A stretch of DNA of 64,000 nucleotides from NCBI GenBank assembly GCA_903843965.1, contig CAIMRY010000017.1, positions 1-64,000 of the forward strand, given 5' to 3'. The position numbers were made by a program, and so were the translations under genes. Shown here piece by piece: positions 35,569 through 44,612 of the stretch. Origin of the DNA: an uncultured delta proteobacterium (GTDB lineage Bacteria > Desulfobacterota > Desulfovibrionia > Desulfovibrionales > Desulfovibrionaceae). The notes beneath the pieces are model-generated. The model had not been told where the DNA came from. It saw only the letters and a list, made by a program, of their open reading frames with translations, and did not search any database. Numbering within the stretch: position 1 is the stretch's first letter; the number at the start of each line of letters is the position of its first letter.

Positions 35569-36222
35569 TCAGCCCTGGCAGCGCTCCTGGAACTGGCTGT
35601 GGCGCTCGCCGTAGGGCGGAAAGCCGAAAAAGGCCGAGCCGGACACCAGCACGTCGGCCCCGGCATGGACCAGCTCGGCGCAATTGTCCAGGGTCACGCC
35701 GCCGTCCACCTGGATCAGCGTCTGCGCCCCGGCCTGGACGATCATGGCCTTCAGTTCGCGCACCTTGTCCAGGCAGAAGGGGATGAAGCTCTGGCCGCCG
35801 AAGCCGGGGTTGACGCTCATGATGAGCACCATGGACAGCTGCGGCAAGAGGTAGCGCACGGCGGAAAGCGGGGTGGCCGGGTTGAGGGCCACGGCGGGCT
35901 TGGCCCCGGCCTGGGCAATGGCCGCGCAGGTGCGCTCCAGGTGGTGGGTGGCCTCGGCGTGGACACAGATGAGGTCCGCGCCGGCCTGGGCGTAGTCGTC
36001 AACAAAGCGGCCCGGCTCGTCGATCATCAGGTGGCAGTCGAAGAAGAGCCTGCTTGTCTTGCGCATGGCTTTAATGACCGGCGGGCCAAAGGTGATGTTC
36101 GGCACGAAAGAGCCGTCCATGACATCCAGGTGCGCCCAGGTGATCCCGGCGGCCTCAAGGGCGGCCAGCTCTTCGGCCAGGCGGGCGAAGTCGCAGGAAA
36201 GAAGCGAGGGCGAGAGGATCAT
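35569..36222 (-). CDS. rpe: Ribulose-phosphate 3-epimerase
   Basis: Rpe interconverts D-ribulose 5-phosphate and D-xylulose 5-phosphate in the pentose phosphate pathway. The 217-residue TIM-barrel protein has LSPSLLSCDFARL, WAHLDVMDGSFVPNITFGP (metal His/Asp), DCHLMI, MSVNPGFGGQSF and QVDGGV. Length fits the family. It is followed and preceded by unrelated genes on the same strand; a 28-bp repeat separates it from the siroheme decarboxylase gene. Confidence 0.95.
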   Translation of the reverse strand: MILSPSLLSCDFARLAEELAALEAAGITWAHLDVMDGSFVPNITFGPPVIKAMRKTSRLFFDCHLMIDEPGRFVDDYAQAGADLICVHAEATHHLERTCAAIAQAGAKPAVALNPATPLSAVRYLLPQLSMVLIMSVNPGFGGQSFIPFCLDKVRELKAMIVQAGAQTLIQVDGGVTLDNCAELVHAGADVLVSGSAFFGFPPYGERHSQFQERCQG

Positions 36223-36272
36223 GCGGGGCTCCTTGCCCCTTCGGGGCTCATTTGGGTTCGCCGTCCGCCATT

Positions 36273-36353
36273 CGGCGGCTACTCGCCATCGCCCATTCAG
36301 AGGCGGCTACTCGCCATCGCCCATTCAGAGGCGGCTACTCGCCGCCCATGGCG
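36273..36353. repeat. 28-bp tandem repeat containing the stop codon of the siroheme decarboxylase gene
   Basis: Copies at 36273-36300 and 36301-36328 are near identical; the third, 36329-36353, is the actual end of the gene (GGCGGCTACTCGCC on the plus strand includes the CTA stop complement). The array lies between that gene and rpe. Confidence 0.93.
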
Positions 36354-36787
36354 AAGTCCACCTTGATCTTGAACAGGGTGCTCGCGGGCAGGTTCATGAT
36401 GGGCACGCCGGTTCTGGCCGTGATTGCCGCCAGAATCTCCTCCACGGCCGCCTCGCTGGGCGCGATGAGCGCGAACCAGACGTTGAACTGGTGGGCGCGC
36501 AGGTAGTTGTGCGTCACGCCGCTGTGCTTGTTGACCTCGGCCACGAACAGCTCCAGCTTGTCCTCTGGCACCTCGGCCCCGCAGAGCGTGGAACTCCACC
36601 CCAGCTGCCGCGAGCCGAAGTTCGCGCCCATGCGTCGGATCACGCCCTGCTGCTTCAGGCCGCGCACCCGCGCCAGCACCTCGGCCTCGGTCAGGCCCAC
36701 CTGCCCGCCCACGACCTCGTAGGGCCGGGACGAGAGCGGGAAGCTCGACTGGATGATGTCCAGGATCTGCTTGTCGTAGGTGTCCAT
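36335..36787 (-). CDS. Siroheme decarboxylase subunit (AhbA or AhbB, Lrp/AsnC-like)
   Basis: The AhbA/AhbB complex removes two acetate carboxyls from siroheme to give 12,18-didecarboxysiroheme. The 150-residue protein has an N-terminal winged-helix remnant (YDKQILDIIQSSFPLSSRPYEVVGGQVGLTEAEVLARVRGLKQQGVIRRMGANF) and an AsnC-type effector domain with VTHNYLRAHQFNVWFALI. Which subunit it is cannot be settled by eye. It overlaps nothing but follows ahbD by three bases, so the two are co-translated. Its partner subunit is not in the window. A 28-bp repeat duplicates its 3' end. Confidence 0.85.
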   Translation of the reverse strand: MDTYDKQILDIIQSSFPLSSRPYEVVGGQVGLTEAEVLARVRGLKQQGVIRRMGANFGSRQLGWSSTLCGAEVPEDKLELFVAEVNKHSGVTHNYLRAHQFNVWFALIAPSEAAVEEILAAITARTGVPIMNLPASTLFKIKVDFAMGGE

Positions 36788-36790
36788 GCC

Positions 36791-37969
36791 CTAGCCCTTC
36801 CCGCTCAGCTTCACCGGCGTGTGCGAGCACAAAGGCTCCTCGCGCAGGTAGCCCCCGCGCATGGTGGCCGCCCGCGCCCGGCAGCCGCCGCAGACCTTTT
36901 CGTACTCGCAGACCCCGCACTTGCCCTCGTAGACCTTGGGGTTGCGCAGGTTCAAGAACTGCTGGGAGCTGCGCCAAATCTCCGGGAAGGGGGTCTTGCG
37001 CACGTCGCCGCAGTCCAGGTCGAGGTAGCCGCAGGGCTGCACAATGCCCGAGTGCGAGATGAAGCAGAACCCGACCCCGCCCAGGCAGCCCCGGCTCACG
37101 GCGTCGAGCCCGAAGGTGGCGAAATCAACCGGGGTGCCGTCCTCTTTCGCCCGCTGGCGCAGGATGCGGTGGTAGTGCGGCGCGCAGGTGGCTTTGAGCT
37201 GCATGTTTGTGGTCTTGCGGAAGTCGTAGAACCAGTTGAGCACTTCCTCGTATTCCTCGGCGGTGATGACCTGGGCGCCCAGCTCCGCCGCGCGGCCCGT
37301 GGGCACCAGGAGGAAGATGTGCCAGGCCGAGGCCCCGAGGTCCTCCGCCAGGTGGAAGATCTCCTTGAACTGGTGCAGGTTGTCCTTGGTCACCGTGGTG
37401 TTGATCTGGAACTCCAGTCCAGCGGCCTTCAAGTGCTCAATGCCCTGCATGGAGGACGCGAACGCGCCCTTGACGCCCCGGAACTCGTCGTGCGCCGGGG
37501 CGTTTGGCGCGTCGATGGAGATGGAGCAGCGCTCGATGCCCAGCTCCTTGATTGTGCGCGCGTTCTCCTCGGTCAAAAGCGTGCCGTTGGGGGCCATGAC
37601 GCAGCGCAGGCCCTTGCTTTTGGCGTAGGGGATGAGCTCGAAGATGTCGTGGCGCATCAGCGGCTCGCCGCCGGTGAAGATGATGATCGGGCTGCCGGCC
37701 TCGGGGAAGGTGTCGATGAGCGCCTTGGCCTCGGCTGTGGAGAGCTCGCCCTCGTAGGGCTCCATGTGCGCCTCGGCCCGGCAGTGCTTGCAGGCCAGGT
37801 TGCAGGAGCGCGTCACCTCCCAGGCGATGAGCCGGAGCTGCGGCACGCCGTCCTTGGGGGCGTGGATGGGCTGGACGCCGGGGTGCTGTGCGCCGGGGTG
37901 TCCTGAAGGCTGGCCGCCCGGATGTCCGCCCGGATGTCCTGAAGGCTGTCCTTTCGCGTGGTCGTGCAT
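36791..37969 (-). CDS. ahbD: AhbD-type radical SAM heme synthase with Gly/His/Pro repeat leader
   Basis: AhbD converts Fe-coproporphyrin III to heme b by oxidative decarboxylation of two propionates. The 392-residue protein has LIAWEVTRSCNLACKHCRAEA (Cys 56, 60, 63) for the radical SAM cluster and a C-terminal CGVCEYEKVCGGCRARA for an auxiliary cluster. It is distinguished from AhbC by these motifs. The ATG at 37969 is 19 bases after the hemB stop. Residues 7-37 are a GQPSGHPGG-type repeat rich in His, Gly and Pro, absent from the family as I know it and apparently made by a DNA minisatellite. Confidence 0.85.
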   Translation of the reverse strand: MHDHAKGQPSGHPGGHPGGQPSGHPGAQHPGVQPIHAPKDGVPQLRLIAWEVTRSCNLACKHCRAEAHMEPYEGELSTAEAKALIDTFPEAGSPIIIFTGGEPLMRHDIFELIPYAKSKGLRCVMAPNGTLLTEENARTIKELGIERCSISIDAPNAPAHDEFRGVKGAFASSMQGIEHLKAAGLEFQINTTVTKDNLHQFKEIFHLAEDLGASAWHIFLLVPTGRAAELGAQVITAEEYEEVLNWFYDFRKTTNMQLKATCAPHYHRILRQRAKEDGTPVDFATFGLDAVSRGCLGGVGFCFISHSGIVQPCGYLDLDCGDVRKTPFPEIWRSSQQFLNLRNPKVYEGKCGVCEYEKVCGGCRARAATMRGGYLREEPLCSHTPVKLSGKG

Positions 37970-37988
37970 AGGTCGCCTGTTCTTTCGC

Positions 37989-38984
37989 TTATTTATTGAG
38001 CCACGTGAGGATGTCCTCGGCAAAGTAGGTCAGGATGATATCCGCACCGGCGCGCTTGAAGGAGGTCATCATCTCCAGCACCAGGCGCTCTTCGTCGATC
38101 CAGCCGTTCTGCGCCGCGGCCTTGACCATGCTGTACTCGCCGCTCACGTTGTACACGGCGATGGGCGTGTCGAAGTTGTCGCGCAGTTGGCGCACGATGT
38201 CCAGGTACGGCAGGCCCGGCTTGACCATGAGGATGTCCGCGCCCTCGGCCAGGTCGGCCTCGGCCTCGCGCAGGGCCTCGCGGCTGTTGGCCGGGTCCAT
38301 CTGGTGGGTCTTGCGGTCGCCGAACTTGGGCGCGCTGTCCGCCGCTTCTCTGAATGGCCCGTAAAAGGCCGAGGCGTACTTCACCGCGTAGCTCATGATC
38401 GGCACGCCCGAGAAGCCGTTTTCGTCAAGCGTGTCGCGGATGGCCAGCACGCGGCCGTCCATCATGTCCGAGGGGGCCACCATGTCCGCCCCGGCGCGCA
38501 CATGGGACAGGGCCGAGCGCGCCAGCAGGTCCAGCGTCGGGTCGTTTTGAATCTCCCCGCCCTTGTGCACCAGGCCGCAGTGGCCGTGGGAGGTGTACTC
38601 GCACAGGCAGACGTCGGTGATGACCACAAGCTCCGGGAAGGCCTGCTTGAGCCTGCGCACGGCCTCCTGCACGATGCCCTCGTCAGCGTAGGCCTGGGAG
38701 CCCTGCTCGTCCTTCTCTTTCGGGATGCCGAAGAGCAGCACGCTGGTCAGGCCGTTTTTCACCGCCGCGCCCACCTGCTTCTCCAGCTCCTGAAGGGAGA
38801 GCTGGAACTGGCCGGGCATGGAGCCGATGGACTTCTTGAGGCCCGCGTCGTCGGTCTCCACCACGAAGTAGGGCATGACCAGATCCTGGGGCCTGATCTC
38901 GTTCTCGCGCACCAGGGCGCGGATGCCGGGGCTGCGGCGCAGGCGGCGGCCCCGATAGAAGTCCCCGAAGTCCGAACCTTGCAT
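37989..38984 (-). CDS. hemB: Delta-aminolevulinic acid dehydratase (porphobilinogen synthase)
   Basis: HemB condenses two 5-aminolevulinate molecules to porphobilinogen. The 331-residue TIM-barrel protein has the zinc-site DVCLCEYTSHGHCG, the allosteric FGIPKEKDEQGSQAY segment, the first Schiff-base lysine in SYAVKYASAFYGPFREAA and the second in LMVKPGLPYLD. It lies between ahbC and ahbD, the arrangement used in sulfate reducers where ALA feeds uroporphyrinogen, siroheme and heme. Confidence 0.96.
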   Translation of the reverse strand: MQGSDFGDFYRGRRLRRSPGIRALVRENEIRPQDLVMPYFVVETDDAGLKKSIGSMPGQFQLSLQELEKQVGAAVKNGLTSVLLFGIPKEKDEQGSQAYADEGIVQEAVRRLKQAFPELVVITDVCLCEYTSHGHCGLVHKGGEIQNDPTLDLLARSALSHVRAGADMVAPSDMMDGRVLAIRDTLDENGFSGVPIMSYAVKYASAFYGPFREAADSAPKFGDRKTHQMDPANSREALREAEADLAEGADILMVKPGLPYLDIVRQLRDNFDTPIAVYNVSGEYSMVKAAAQNGWIDEERLVLEMMTSFKRAGADIILTYFAEDILTWLNK

Positions 38985-39143
38985 ACTCTGTCTCCTCGTC
39001 TCGCTGTCGCGGAACCCGGCGCCGGATTCCGCCTGGGATCGCTTCGCCGATTATGCCGCCTGCGGCCCGCTTGCGTCGCCTGCTGCGGCAAGGCCCCCTG
39101 GCGGAGGCTTTGCCGCCGCGTCGCGGACACTGCAAGAGCGGCG

Positions 39144-40328
39144 CTAGTCCTGCTTTATCTCTTCATCAGTCAGGTAGCAGGCCGGGTCCTGGGCCCAGAC
39201 GTCGCCGTAGAAGGCCTCGGCCCGGGCGCGGAAGTTGCCGCCGCAGATGTTCAGGAACTTGCAGGTGGCGCAGCGGCCCTTGACGTGCGGCTTCTTGTCC
39301 TTGAGCTTGTGCAAGAGTTCGATCTCCGGGTCGTCCCAGATCTGCGAGAACGGGCGCTCCAGCACGTTGCCGAAGCTGTGCTGCCGCCAAAACTGGTCGG
39401 CGTGGACCTGGCCGTCCCAGGAGATGCAGCCGATGCCGCGGCCGGTGCTGTTGCCCTCGTTCATCTGCAAGAGCTCCATGACCTCGGCCGCGCGCTTGGG
39501 GTCTTCCTTCAAGAGGCGGTAGTAGACCAGCGGGCCGTCGGCGTGGTTGTCCACGGTCAGCACTTCCTTGGGCCGACCGGCGTCGAAGAGCGCGCGGGTC
39601 TCGTCCATGATCAGGTTGACCACGGCGCGGGTCTCCTCGTGGTCCAGGTCCTCCTTGATGAGCTCCGAGCCGCGGCCCGAGTACACCAGATGGTAGAAGC
39701 AGATGCGCGGCACGTCCAGCTCGCGCACGATTTTGAACAGCGTGGGCACCTCGCCCTGGTTGCGCTTGTTGATGGTGAACCTAAGGCCGACCTTGAGGCC
39801 CTCGGCCATGCAGTTCTCCACGCCCTGCAGCGCCTTTTTGAAGGAGCCGGGCACGGCGCGGAACTTGTCGTGGATCTCCTCCCCGCCGTCGAGCGAGATG
39901 CCGACGTAGGACAGGCCGACCTGCTTCAGCTCGCGCGCCTTTTCCTTGGTGATGAGCGTGCCGTTGGTGGAGATGACCGCGCGCATGCCTTTGCTGGTGG
40001 CGAAGCTGGCCAGCTCGACCAGGTCCTTGCGCACCAGGGGCTCGCCGCCGGAAAAGAGCATGACCGGAGCGCCAAAGGCGGCCAGGTCGGCGATCAGGGC
40101 CTTGGCCTGTTCGGTGTTGATCTGGTCGTCGCCCTCGACCTCGACGGCCTTGGCGTAGCAGTGCACGCACTTCAGGTTGCAGCGCTTGGTCATGTTCCAC
40201 ACGACCACGGGCTTCTTGTCCTTGGAGAACTGGAGCAGGTGCGAGGGCAGCGCGCCGGACTGGCGGTTGTAGCGCAGGGCGTCGGCGGCCTCGACGGCGC
40301 CGCAGTAAAGCTTGGATATGCCGATCAT
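39144..40328 (-). CDS. ahbC: AhbC-type radical SAM 12,18-didecarboxysiroheme deacetylase
   Basis: AhbC removes the two remaining acetate groups to give Fe-coproporphyrin III. The 394-residue protein begins MIGISKLYCG, the start I associate with AhbC/NirJ1 proteins. The radical SAM motif CNLKCVHC (Cys 50, 54, 57) and SAM-binding SGGEPLVRKDL follow. The C-terminus CATCKFLNICGGNFRARAEA carries an auxiliary cluster. It is the first of four heme genes on the minus strand; hemB starts 159 bases downstream of its stop. Confidence 0.87.
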   Translation of the reverse strand: MIGISKLYCGAVEAADALRYNRQSGALPSHLLQFSKDKKPVVVWNMTKRCNLKCVHCYAKAVEVEGDDQINTEQAKALIADLAAFGAPVMLFSGGEPLVRKDLVELASFATSKGMRAVISTNGTLITKEKARELKQVGLSYVGISLDGGEEIHDKFRAVPGSFKKALQGVENCMAEGLKVGLRFTINKRNQGEVPTLFKIVRELDVPRICFYHLVYSGRGSELIKEDLDHEETRAVVNLIMDETRALFDAGRPKEVLTVDNHADGPLVYYRLLKEDPKRAAEVMELLQMNEGNSTGRGIGCISWDGQVHADQFWRQHSFGNVLERPFSQIWDDPEIELLHKLKDKKPHVKGRCATCKFLNICGGNFRARAEAFYGDVWAQDPACYLTDEEIKQD

Positions 40329-40403
40329 GAAAACCTCGTTGGTGGCGTAGCGTTAGTGATGCGAGGCCCTCCCCTATCACATTCGCAGCCGGGCGCAAAG
40401 ACG

Positions 40404-40431
40404 AAAAAAAGGGGCGGATTTGGCCGCCCCT
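40404..40431 (-). terminator. Rho-independent terminator after the OmpA-type lipoprotein gene
   Basis: An 8-bp inverted repeat (AGGGGCGG / CCGCCCCT) with a six-base loop is followed, on the minus strand, by a run of seven T residues. It lies 27 bases past the OmpA-type stop and separates that gene from the heme genes. Confidence 0.9.
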
Positions 40432-40457
40432 GGAACAAACTTTGTACATACCCGCGC

Positions 40458-41612
40458 CTAGTTGTCCAGGCGCACCTCCACGCGGCGGTTGCGCTGCTTG
40501 TTGGCCTTGGAGGTGTTCGGCACCAGGGGGCGGGTCTTGCCATAACCCTCGGTGCGCATGGACTGCGCGGCCACGCCGCCGCGCTCCACAAGATAGGCCT
40601 TGACCGCGTCGGAGCGGCGCTCGCTGAGCTTCTGGTTGTACTCCAGCGAGGCGTCGGAATCGCAGTGCCCGGCGATGACGACCCTGCGGCCCTTGAGCGC
40701 GTCGGACTTCAGCGCCTTGGCCAGCTCGTTCAAGATCGTGTAGGATTCCGGGCGGATGTGTGAGGAGTCCACGTCGAACTCGACCTTGAGTTTCAAGCTT
40801 TTGCTGAAGCCGCGCGCGCCCTTGCCCCCCTGGCCTGCGGTGTCCAGCAGCCCGGCCACCATCCCGCGCGAGCCGTCGGAGTAGTCTGGCCCGGACAGGG
40901 GCGAGCCGCCGGACAAGATGCCCTGGATCATGCCCGATGAGCTGTCGGCAAAGCCCATTTCCTCGTCCGTGGGCGGCATCCAGGACTTGATGGGCACGGC
41001 CATGTCGTGGGCGATGGAGGCAATGGCCTCGGTCAGGGGCGAATCGGACAGGCGCGTGTTCAGGTCGAAGAATATCCAGTCCTGGGGCAGCCGGGCGTTG
41101 ACCCGGGCCGCCTGCTCCATGGACAGGAGCAGGTTGCCGCCCTTGGTCTCGTAGATGCGCACCTGCAAGGTCACGGCGGTGCTGTCGATGCTGCCGCCGG
41201 TGTACAGATAGGGCACGATGCCCACCACCACGAGGTCGGCCCCGGCGGCGCGGGCCACGCTCACGGCCTGCTCCGGCCCCCGGTACACCAACTGCGGGTC
41301 GAACATCAGGGTCTCAAAGGCGGCCTCCTCGGTCCAGGTCTGGTGCACCAGCCGGGCCAGCTCGCGGCCCACAAGCATGTGGTTGTCCATCTTCTGGCTG
41401 ACCCAGAAGGGGTACATGAGCACCGTGGGCGCGTCGTTCAGCTTGCTCTTGGGCCGGATGGAGATGGCCAACTTGCTCTTCTCCACCGGCGCGTCGCGGT
41501 AGACCTTGCTCGGATTGACGATGCTCGGGTCGACATGGGCGCAGGCGGCCAGGCCCAGCAGGGCCAGGGCGATGAAGGCCAAAAGGGCCAGGGCGCGGAG
41601 GATCATTTTCAT
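40458..41612 (-). CDS. OmpA-family lipoprotein
   Basis: A 384-residue outer-membrane lipoprotein. The signal peptide ends in a lipobox (LLGLAAC). The middle, 150-200 residues, has VLMYPFWVSQKMDNHMLVG and GADLVVVGIVPYLYTGGSIDSTAVTLQVRIYE, like lipoproteins of the FlgO/CsgG type. The C-terminal domain is OmpA-like (VEFDVDSSHIRPESYTILNELAKAL, IAGHCDSDASLEYNQKLSERRSDAVKAYL, RTEGYGKTRPLVPNTSKANKQRNRRVEV) and should bind peptidoglycan. An in-frame ATG 24 bases upstream and a much longer open frame exist; 41612 is chosen because the signal peptide starts there. Confidence 0.87.
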   Translation of the reverse strand: MKMILRALALLAFIALALLGLAACAHVDPSIVNPSKVYRDAPVEKSKLAISIRPKSKLNDAPTVLMYPFWVSQKMDNHMLVGRELARLVHQTWTEEAAFETLMFDPQLVYRGPEQAVSVARAAGADLVVVGIVPYLYTGGSIDSTAVTLQVRIYETKGGNLLLSMEQAARVNARLPQDWIFFDLNTRLSDSPLTEAIASIAHDMAVPIKSWMPPTDEEMGFADSSSGMIQGILSGGSPLSGPDYSDGSRGMVAGLLDTAGQGGKGARGFSKSLKLKVEFDVDSSHIRPESYTILNELAKALKSDALKGRRVVIAGHCDSDASLEYNQKLSERRSDAVKAYLVERGGVAAQSMRTEGYGKTRPLVPNTSKANKQRNRRVEVRLDN

Positions 41613-42055
41613 GGGCGTGCTCTCGGGGGTCTGCATGTTGCCCGCGCGCGACGGAAACCCGACGCGGACGCGGTCCTGTGCCGGGATGGTAGCAAGATGC
41701 GTACCGCCCCCGAGACGCGCGGGGCGCGCCCAGGCAATATCAAGCGGAATCAGGCGGGGTCGGCGGGGCTGCTGCAGCAGCCTGGTGGGCGCCGGAGCCT
41801 GGCCCATGGCGCGCAGCAGCTGCTCACGCGAGTCGACCAGTCCCCGGTGCAAAAGCTGGCGCTTGTCCGGGGCCAAATGGCGCAGCTCCGGGCTGGCGGC
41901 GGGGTCGGCCAGCATGCGCAGCTCGTGGTGGACACGCATCTTCTCGTGGACGCGTCAGATGCGCGAATGCAGGCGGCGCTCCGGCGCGCCGCACAGCAGG
42001 CCCGCCCACTGCGGCGTCCCCAGCCGGGCAGCGGTTTTCCGGGAACCCCGGCCTG
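41613..42055. other. Intergenic region upstream of the OmpA-type gene
   Basis: About 440 bases. The minus-strand frame of the OmpA-type gene stays open to 41939 and there reads MRVHHELRMLADPAAS...LLRAMGQ, helical and not obviously random, but without a ribosome site or recognised family. It may be a gene fragment. No promoter could be picked out with confidence. Confidence 0.4.
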
Positions 42056-43168
42056 TCAGCCCTTGACCCCGGCCTGCAAGAGGCCCAGGGCGGCCGCCAG
42101 AAGCATCAATATGGGCAAGAACACCGCGAACATGGCTGCGGAGCCGCGCGTGCGGTGCGCCTCCTTGAGCCCGATGACGGTGAGCCCGATGCTCCAGACC
42201 CCGCCCAGAAGGGGGCCGAAAAAGGGGATGACGCCGAGGATCAGCGGCGCGGCGGAATAGCACAGCACCCGGAAAGTGGCCTCGATCCCGCTGCCCTGCC
42301 CCCCGCTGAGGCGGAAGATGGCGCGCAGGATCAGGTGGATGACGCCGGTCATGAGCAGCAGCCGCACAATGAGCAGCAGCGGATACACGCCCAGGATGAG
42401 CGCAGGCCCGACCCCGGCCATGTTCAGGCCCAGGTCCATGAGCTCCTGGCTGCCGGTGTATTGCGACAGCGCGCCCAGGCTGGACAGGCTCCACAGGTAT
42501 TGGCAGAGCACCATGAACTCGGCCAGAAGCAGGTGGAAGATCAGCGGCTTGGCCATGCCGCCGGTGACGGGCATGGACCGGAAAAAGGCCGCGGGCGTCT
42601 TGAGCACCGCCGTGATGGTGCCCCACAGGCCGGGGAAAAAGCCGAAGCGCGGCAGGTCCTCGAAGGGTACGGGCGAGGGCGAGGCCTCTGGCCGGACAGC
42701 CCCCTGGGGGGAGTTCAGGTACATGGTCGCGGAGGGCTTGGCCGCATCGGGCTGCTGCCCGGCGACAATCCCATCAGGGGAGCCGTCAGGCTTGGGCCCG
42801 GCGGGCTCGGAACCGGCGGGTTGGGTATCGGCGGGCTCGGAACCGGCGGGTTTGGAGCCATCAGGCTTGACGCCCTGGACGTGCATCCAGGCCCGCTCCG
42901 CTGCGGCGCGCTGGGCGGCCATGGGGTCCGGGGCGCTGCCTGCGGAGGCCGGGCCCGCTGGCGGCAGGTTCACAGGCGGCTGGTTCACAGGCGGCACGTT
43001 CACAGAGGCCGGGTTCACAGACGACAGGCCCGCAGTCGGCGGGTCGTCCACCACACGGAAACGGAACTTGTGCTCGCAGCGCGGGCAGGTGGCCATCTGG
43101 GCGAGCCGGGGTATCTTGGCCTCGTCGATTTCCCGGGCGAAGCCGCACAAGGGACAGAGAATCCGCAT
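42056..43168 (-). CDS. Yip1-family membrane protein with N-terminal zinc ribbon
   Basis: A 370-residue protein. Residues 5-31 are an MJ0042-type zinc ribbon (CPLC...CPRC). Residues about 40-170 are low-complexity Pro/Ala/Ser/Gly sequence built from short DNA repeats (PVNQPPVNLPPAG, PAGSEPAG). From about residue 185 a Yip1-type domain has five membrane helices (GTITAVLKTPAAFFRSM, LIFHLLLAEFMVLCQYLW, RVLCYSAAPLILGVIPFFGPLLGGVWSIGLTVIGLKEAH). The ATG at 43168 has AAGGA upstream. Function unknown; membrane trafficking or envelope organisation is only a family label. Confidence 0.8.
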   Translation of the reverse strand: MRILCPLCGFAREIDEAKIPRLAQMATCPRCEHKFRFRVVDDPPTAGLSSVNPASVNVPPVNQPPVNLPPAGPASAGSAPDPMAAQRAAAERAWMHVQGVKPDGSKPAGSEPADTQPAGSEPAGPKPDGSPDGIVAGQQPDAAKPSATMYLNSPQGAVRPEASPSPVPFEDLPRFGFFPGLWGTITAVLKTPAAFFRSMPVTGGMAKPLIFHLLLAEFMVLCQYLWSLSSLGALSQYTGSQELMDLGLNMAGVGPALILGVYPLLLIVRLLLMTGVIHLILRAIFRLSGGQGSGIEATFRVLCYSAAPLILGVIPFFGPLLGGVWSIGLTVIGLKEAHRTRGSAAMFAVFLPILMLLAAALGLLQAGVKG

Positions 43169-43244
43169 CACGATCCTTGGGAATAGGTTTATTCAGATGT
43201 GCTACCGTAGCCGTTTTGCGCCCAGGAATCAAGACGCGCGGCGG

Positions 43245-44612
43245 TCAGGAAAATTCCGGCGGCAACAGCAGGCAGCGAGGCGGGCCGCCCCGGCTGCGAG
43301 CGGCCAGCAGCGCGCGCGGAACGCTCGGATACTCGGCGCTCAAGGCGTGGCGCACGCGGCCCGCCCCGGCCCGGTCAAAGCCCGCGAGCTTGCTGCGCAG
43401 CACCGCGTCGCCCTTGCGCAGGCGGCTTAGGTGCTCGATCTCCACGTCCAGCGCCAGGGCCTGGGCCCCGCTGAGGCCCGTGAGGCGCTCATGCACCGGG
43501 TTGACGAAGCGCAAGGACGGTGCGTTGCGAAAGAGCCGCAGCTGCACGTCGGGCCAGAGGCCAAACCCGGTGAGCGCGTGCTCCGCGTCCGGATAGGGCG
43601 ACAGGCGCGGGAAATGCCAGGCCGCGACCTTGTGCGCAGCAGAGGCCACGCACAGGGCCGGAAGCGTTGCCCAGGCCCAAGGCGACAGGCGTTCGTCGGC
43701 GTCGAGATAGAGCACCCAGTCCCCGGTGCAGGCCGCGAGCATGGCGCCCCGCTGGGCCGAGAAGTCCGCGCCCAGGGGCCGGGCGAGCTGCCGCACCGGG
43801 AAGCGGTCCGGCACGTGGATTCCAGGCAACGACGCCGCGTCCCAGACCAGCACCAGCTCGGCGATCCAGTCCGGCATCTGGGCGAAGAACTCCGGCAGGT
43901 CCGGCTCCGAGGGCGCGAGGATGGCCGCCACCGAGAGCCGGGGCGCGGGCGCACCGGACGCATCGGGGGCATCGAGGGCGTCGGGGGCGTCGGACGCGTC
44001 GGACCCATCGGAGGTGTCGGAGGCGGGCAGGACCAGCGGCCGCGAGCGCGTGAGCAGGAGTTCCAGGGGCTTGTGCGCGGCCTTGGCCTGGGGCGCAAGC
44101 TCCGGGTTGGGCAGGACGAGCGTGTCCCCCTGGCCCACGCCCGCGCGGTCGAGCAGGAGGAACAGCGCCCAGGGCGAAGCATCCGCCGCCAGGCCCACCG
44201 CAGCCCCCTGCCGCCACCAGTCGAGCTGACCGTGCTCGCGCAGGCCGCGCACCAGGTCCAGGTCCTGCTCGCAGACGCAGAGGGTTCCGGCGGGCAGGCT
44301 CTCGGCCAGGGCCCCGGCCAGGGCCCCGGACCCCAGGCCCAGCAGCGCCAGATATTTCCGGCCCGAGCGCACGAACGCGGCACCGGCGCGCGCGGCCATA
44401 CGCTCCAGGTCGGCTGGGGCCGGGGCGACCGGGATGACGGACGGAATAACGGACGGACTGGCGGACGAAACGCCGGGCGGACTGGCGGACGAATCGGCTG
44501 TCGGAGCATCCGCCTGACCAACGCCGCCTGCGCCGCCTGCGCCGCCAGAGCCCTTGAAGCCGAAGCCCAGGACCACAGAGCTGTAGGCGTTCAGGACCTC
44601 GTGCGGGAGCAT
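43245..44612 (-). CDS. GT2-like glycosyltransferase with an N-terminal methyltransferase-like domain
   Basis: A 455-residue protein. The first half (YLALLGLGSGALAGALAESLPAG, CVCEQDLDLVRGL) resembles a nucleotide- or SAM-binding Rossmann domain. The second half is a GT2 (SunS/WaaE-like) domain: LSVAAILAPSEPDLPEFFAQMPDWIAELVLVWD, GAMLAACTGDWVLYLDADERL with the DxD site, and DVQLRLFRNAPSLRFVNPVHERL. A DASDAPDALDAP repeat links the halves. Its ATG overlaps the stop of the upstream glycosyltransferase (TGATG), so translation is coupled. It is the last gene of the three-gene minus-strand operon. Confidence 0.75.
   Translation of the reverse strand: MLPHEVLNAYSSVVLGFGFKGSGGAGGAGGVGQADAPTADSSASPPGVSSASPSVIPSVIPVAPAPADLERMAARAGAAFVRSGRKYLALLGLGSGALAGALAESLPAGTLCVCEQDLDLVRGLREHGQLDWWRQGAAVGLAADASPWALFLLLDRAGVGQGDTLVLPNPELAPQAKAAHKPLELLLTRSRPLVLPASDTSDGSDASDAPDALDAPDASGAPAPRLSVAAILAPSEPDLPEFFAQMPDWIAELVLVWDAASLPGIHVPDRFPVRQLARPLGADFSAQRGAMLAACTGDWVLYLDADERLSPWAWATLPALCVASAAHKVAAWHFPRLSPYPDAEHALTGFGLWPDVQLRLFRNAPSLRFVNPVHERLTGLSGAQALALDVEIEHLSRLRKGDAVLRSKLAGFDRAGAGRVRHALSAEYPSVPRALLAARSRGGPPRCLLLPPEFS

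Noticed and set aside
40458-41939. A longer OmpA-type protein of 493 residues
   Set aside because: The extra N-terminus would bury the lipoprotein signal peptide; the lipobox fixes the start near 41612.
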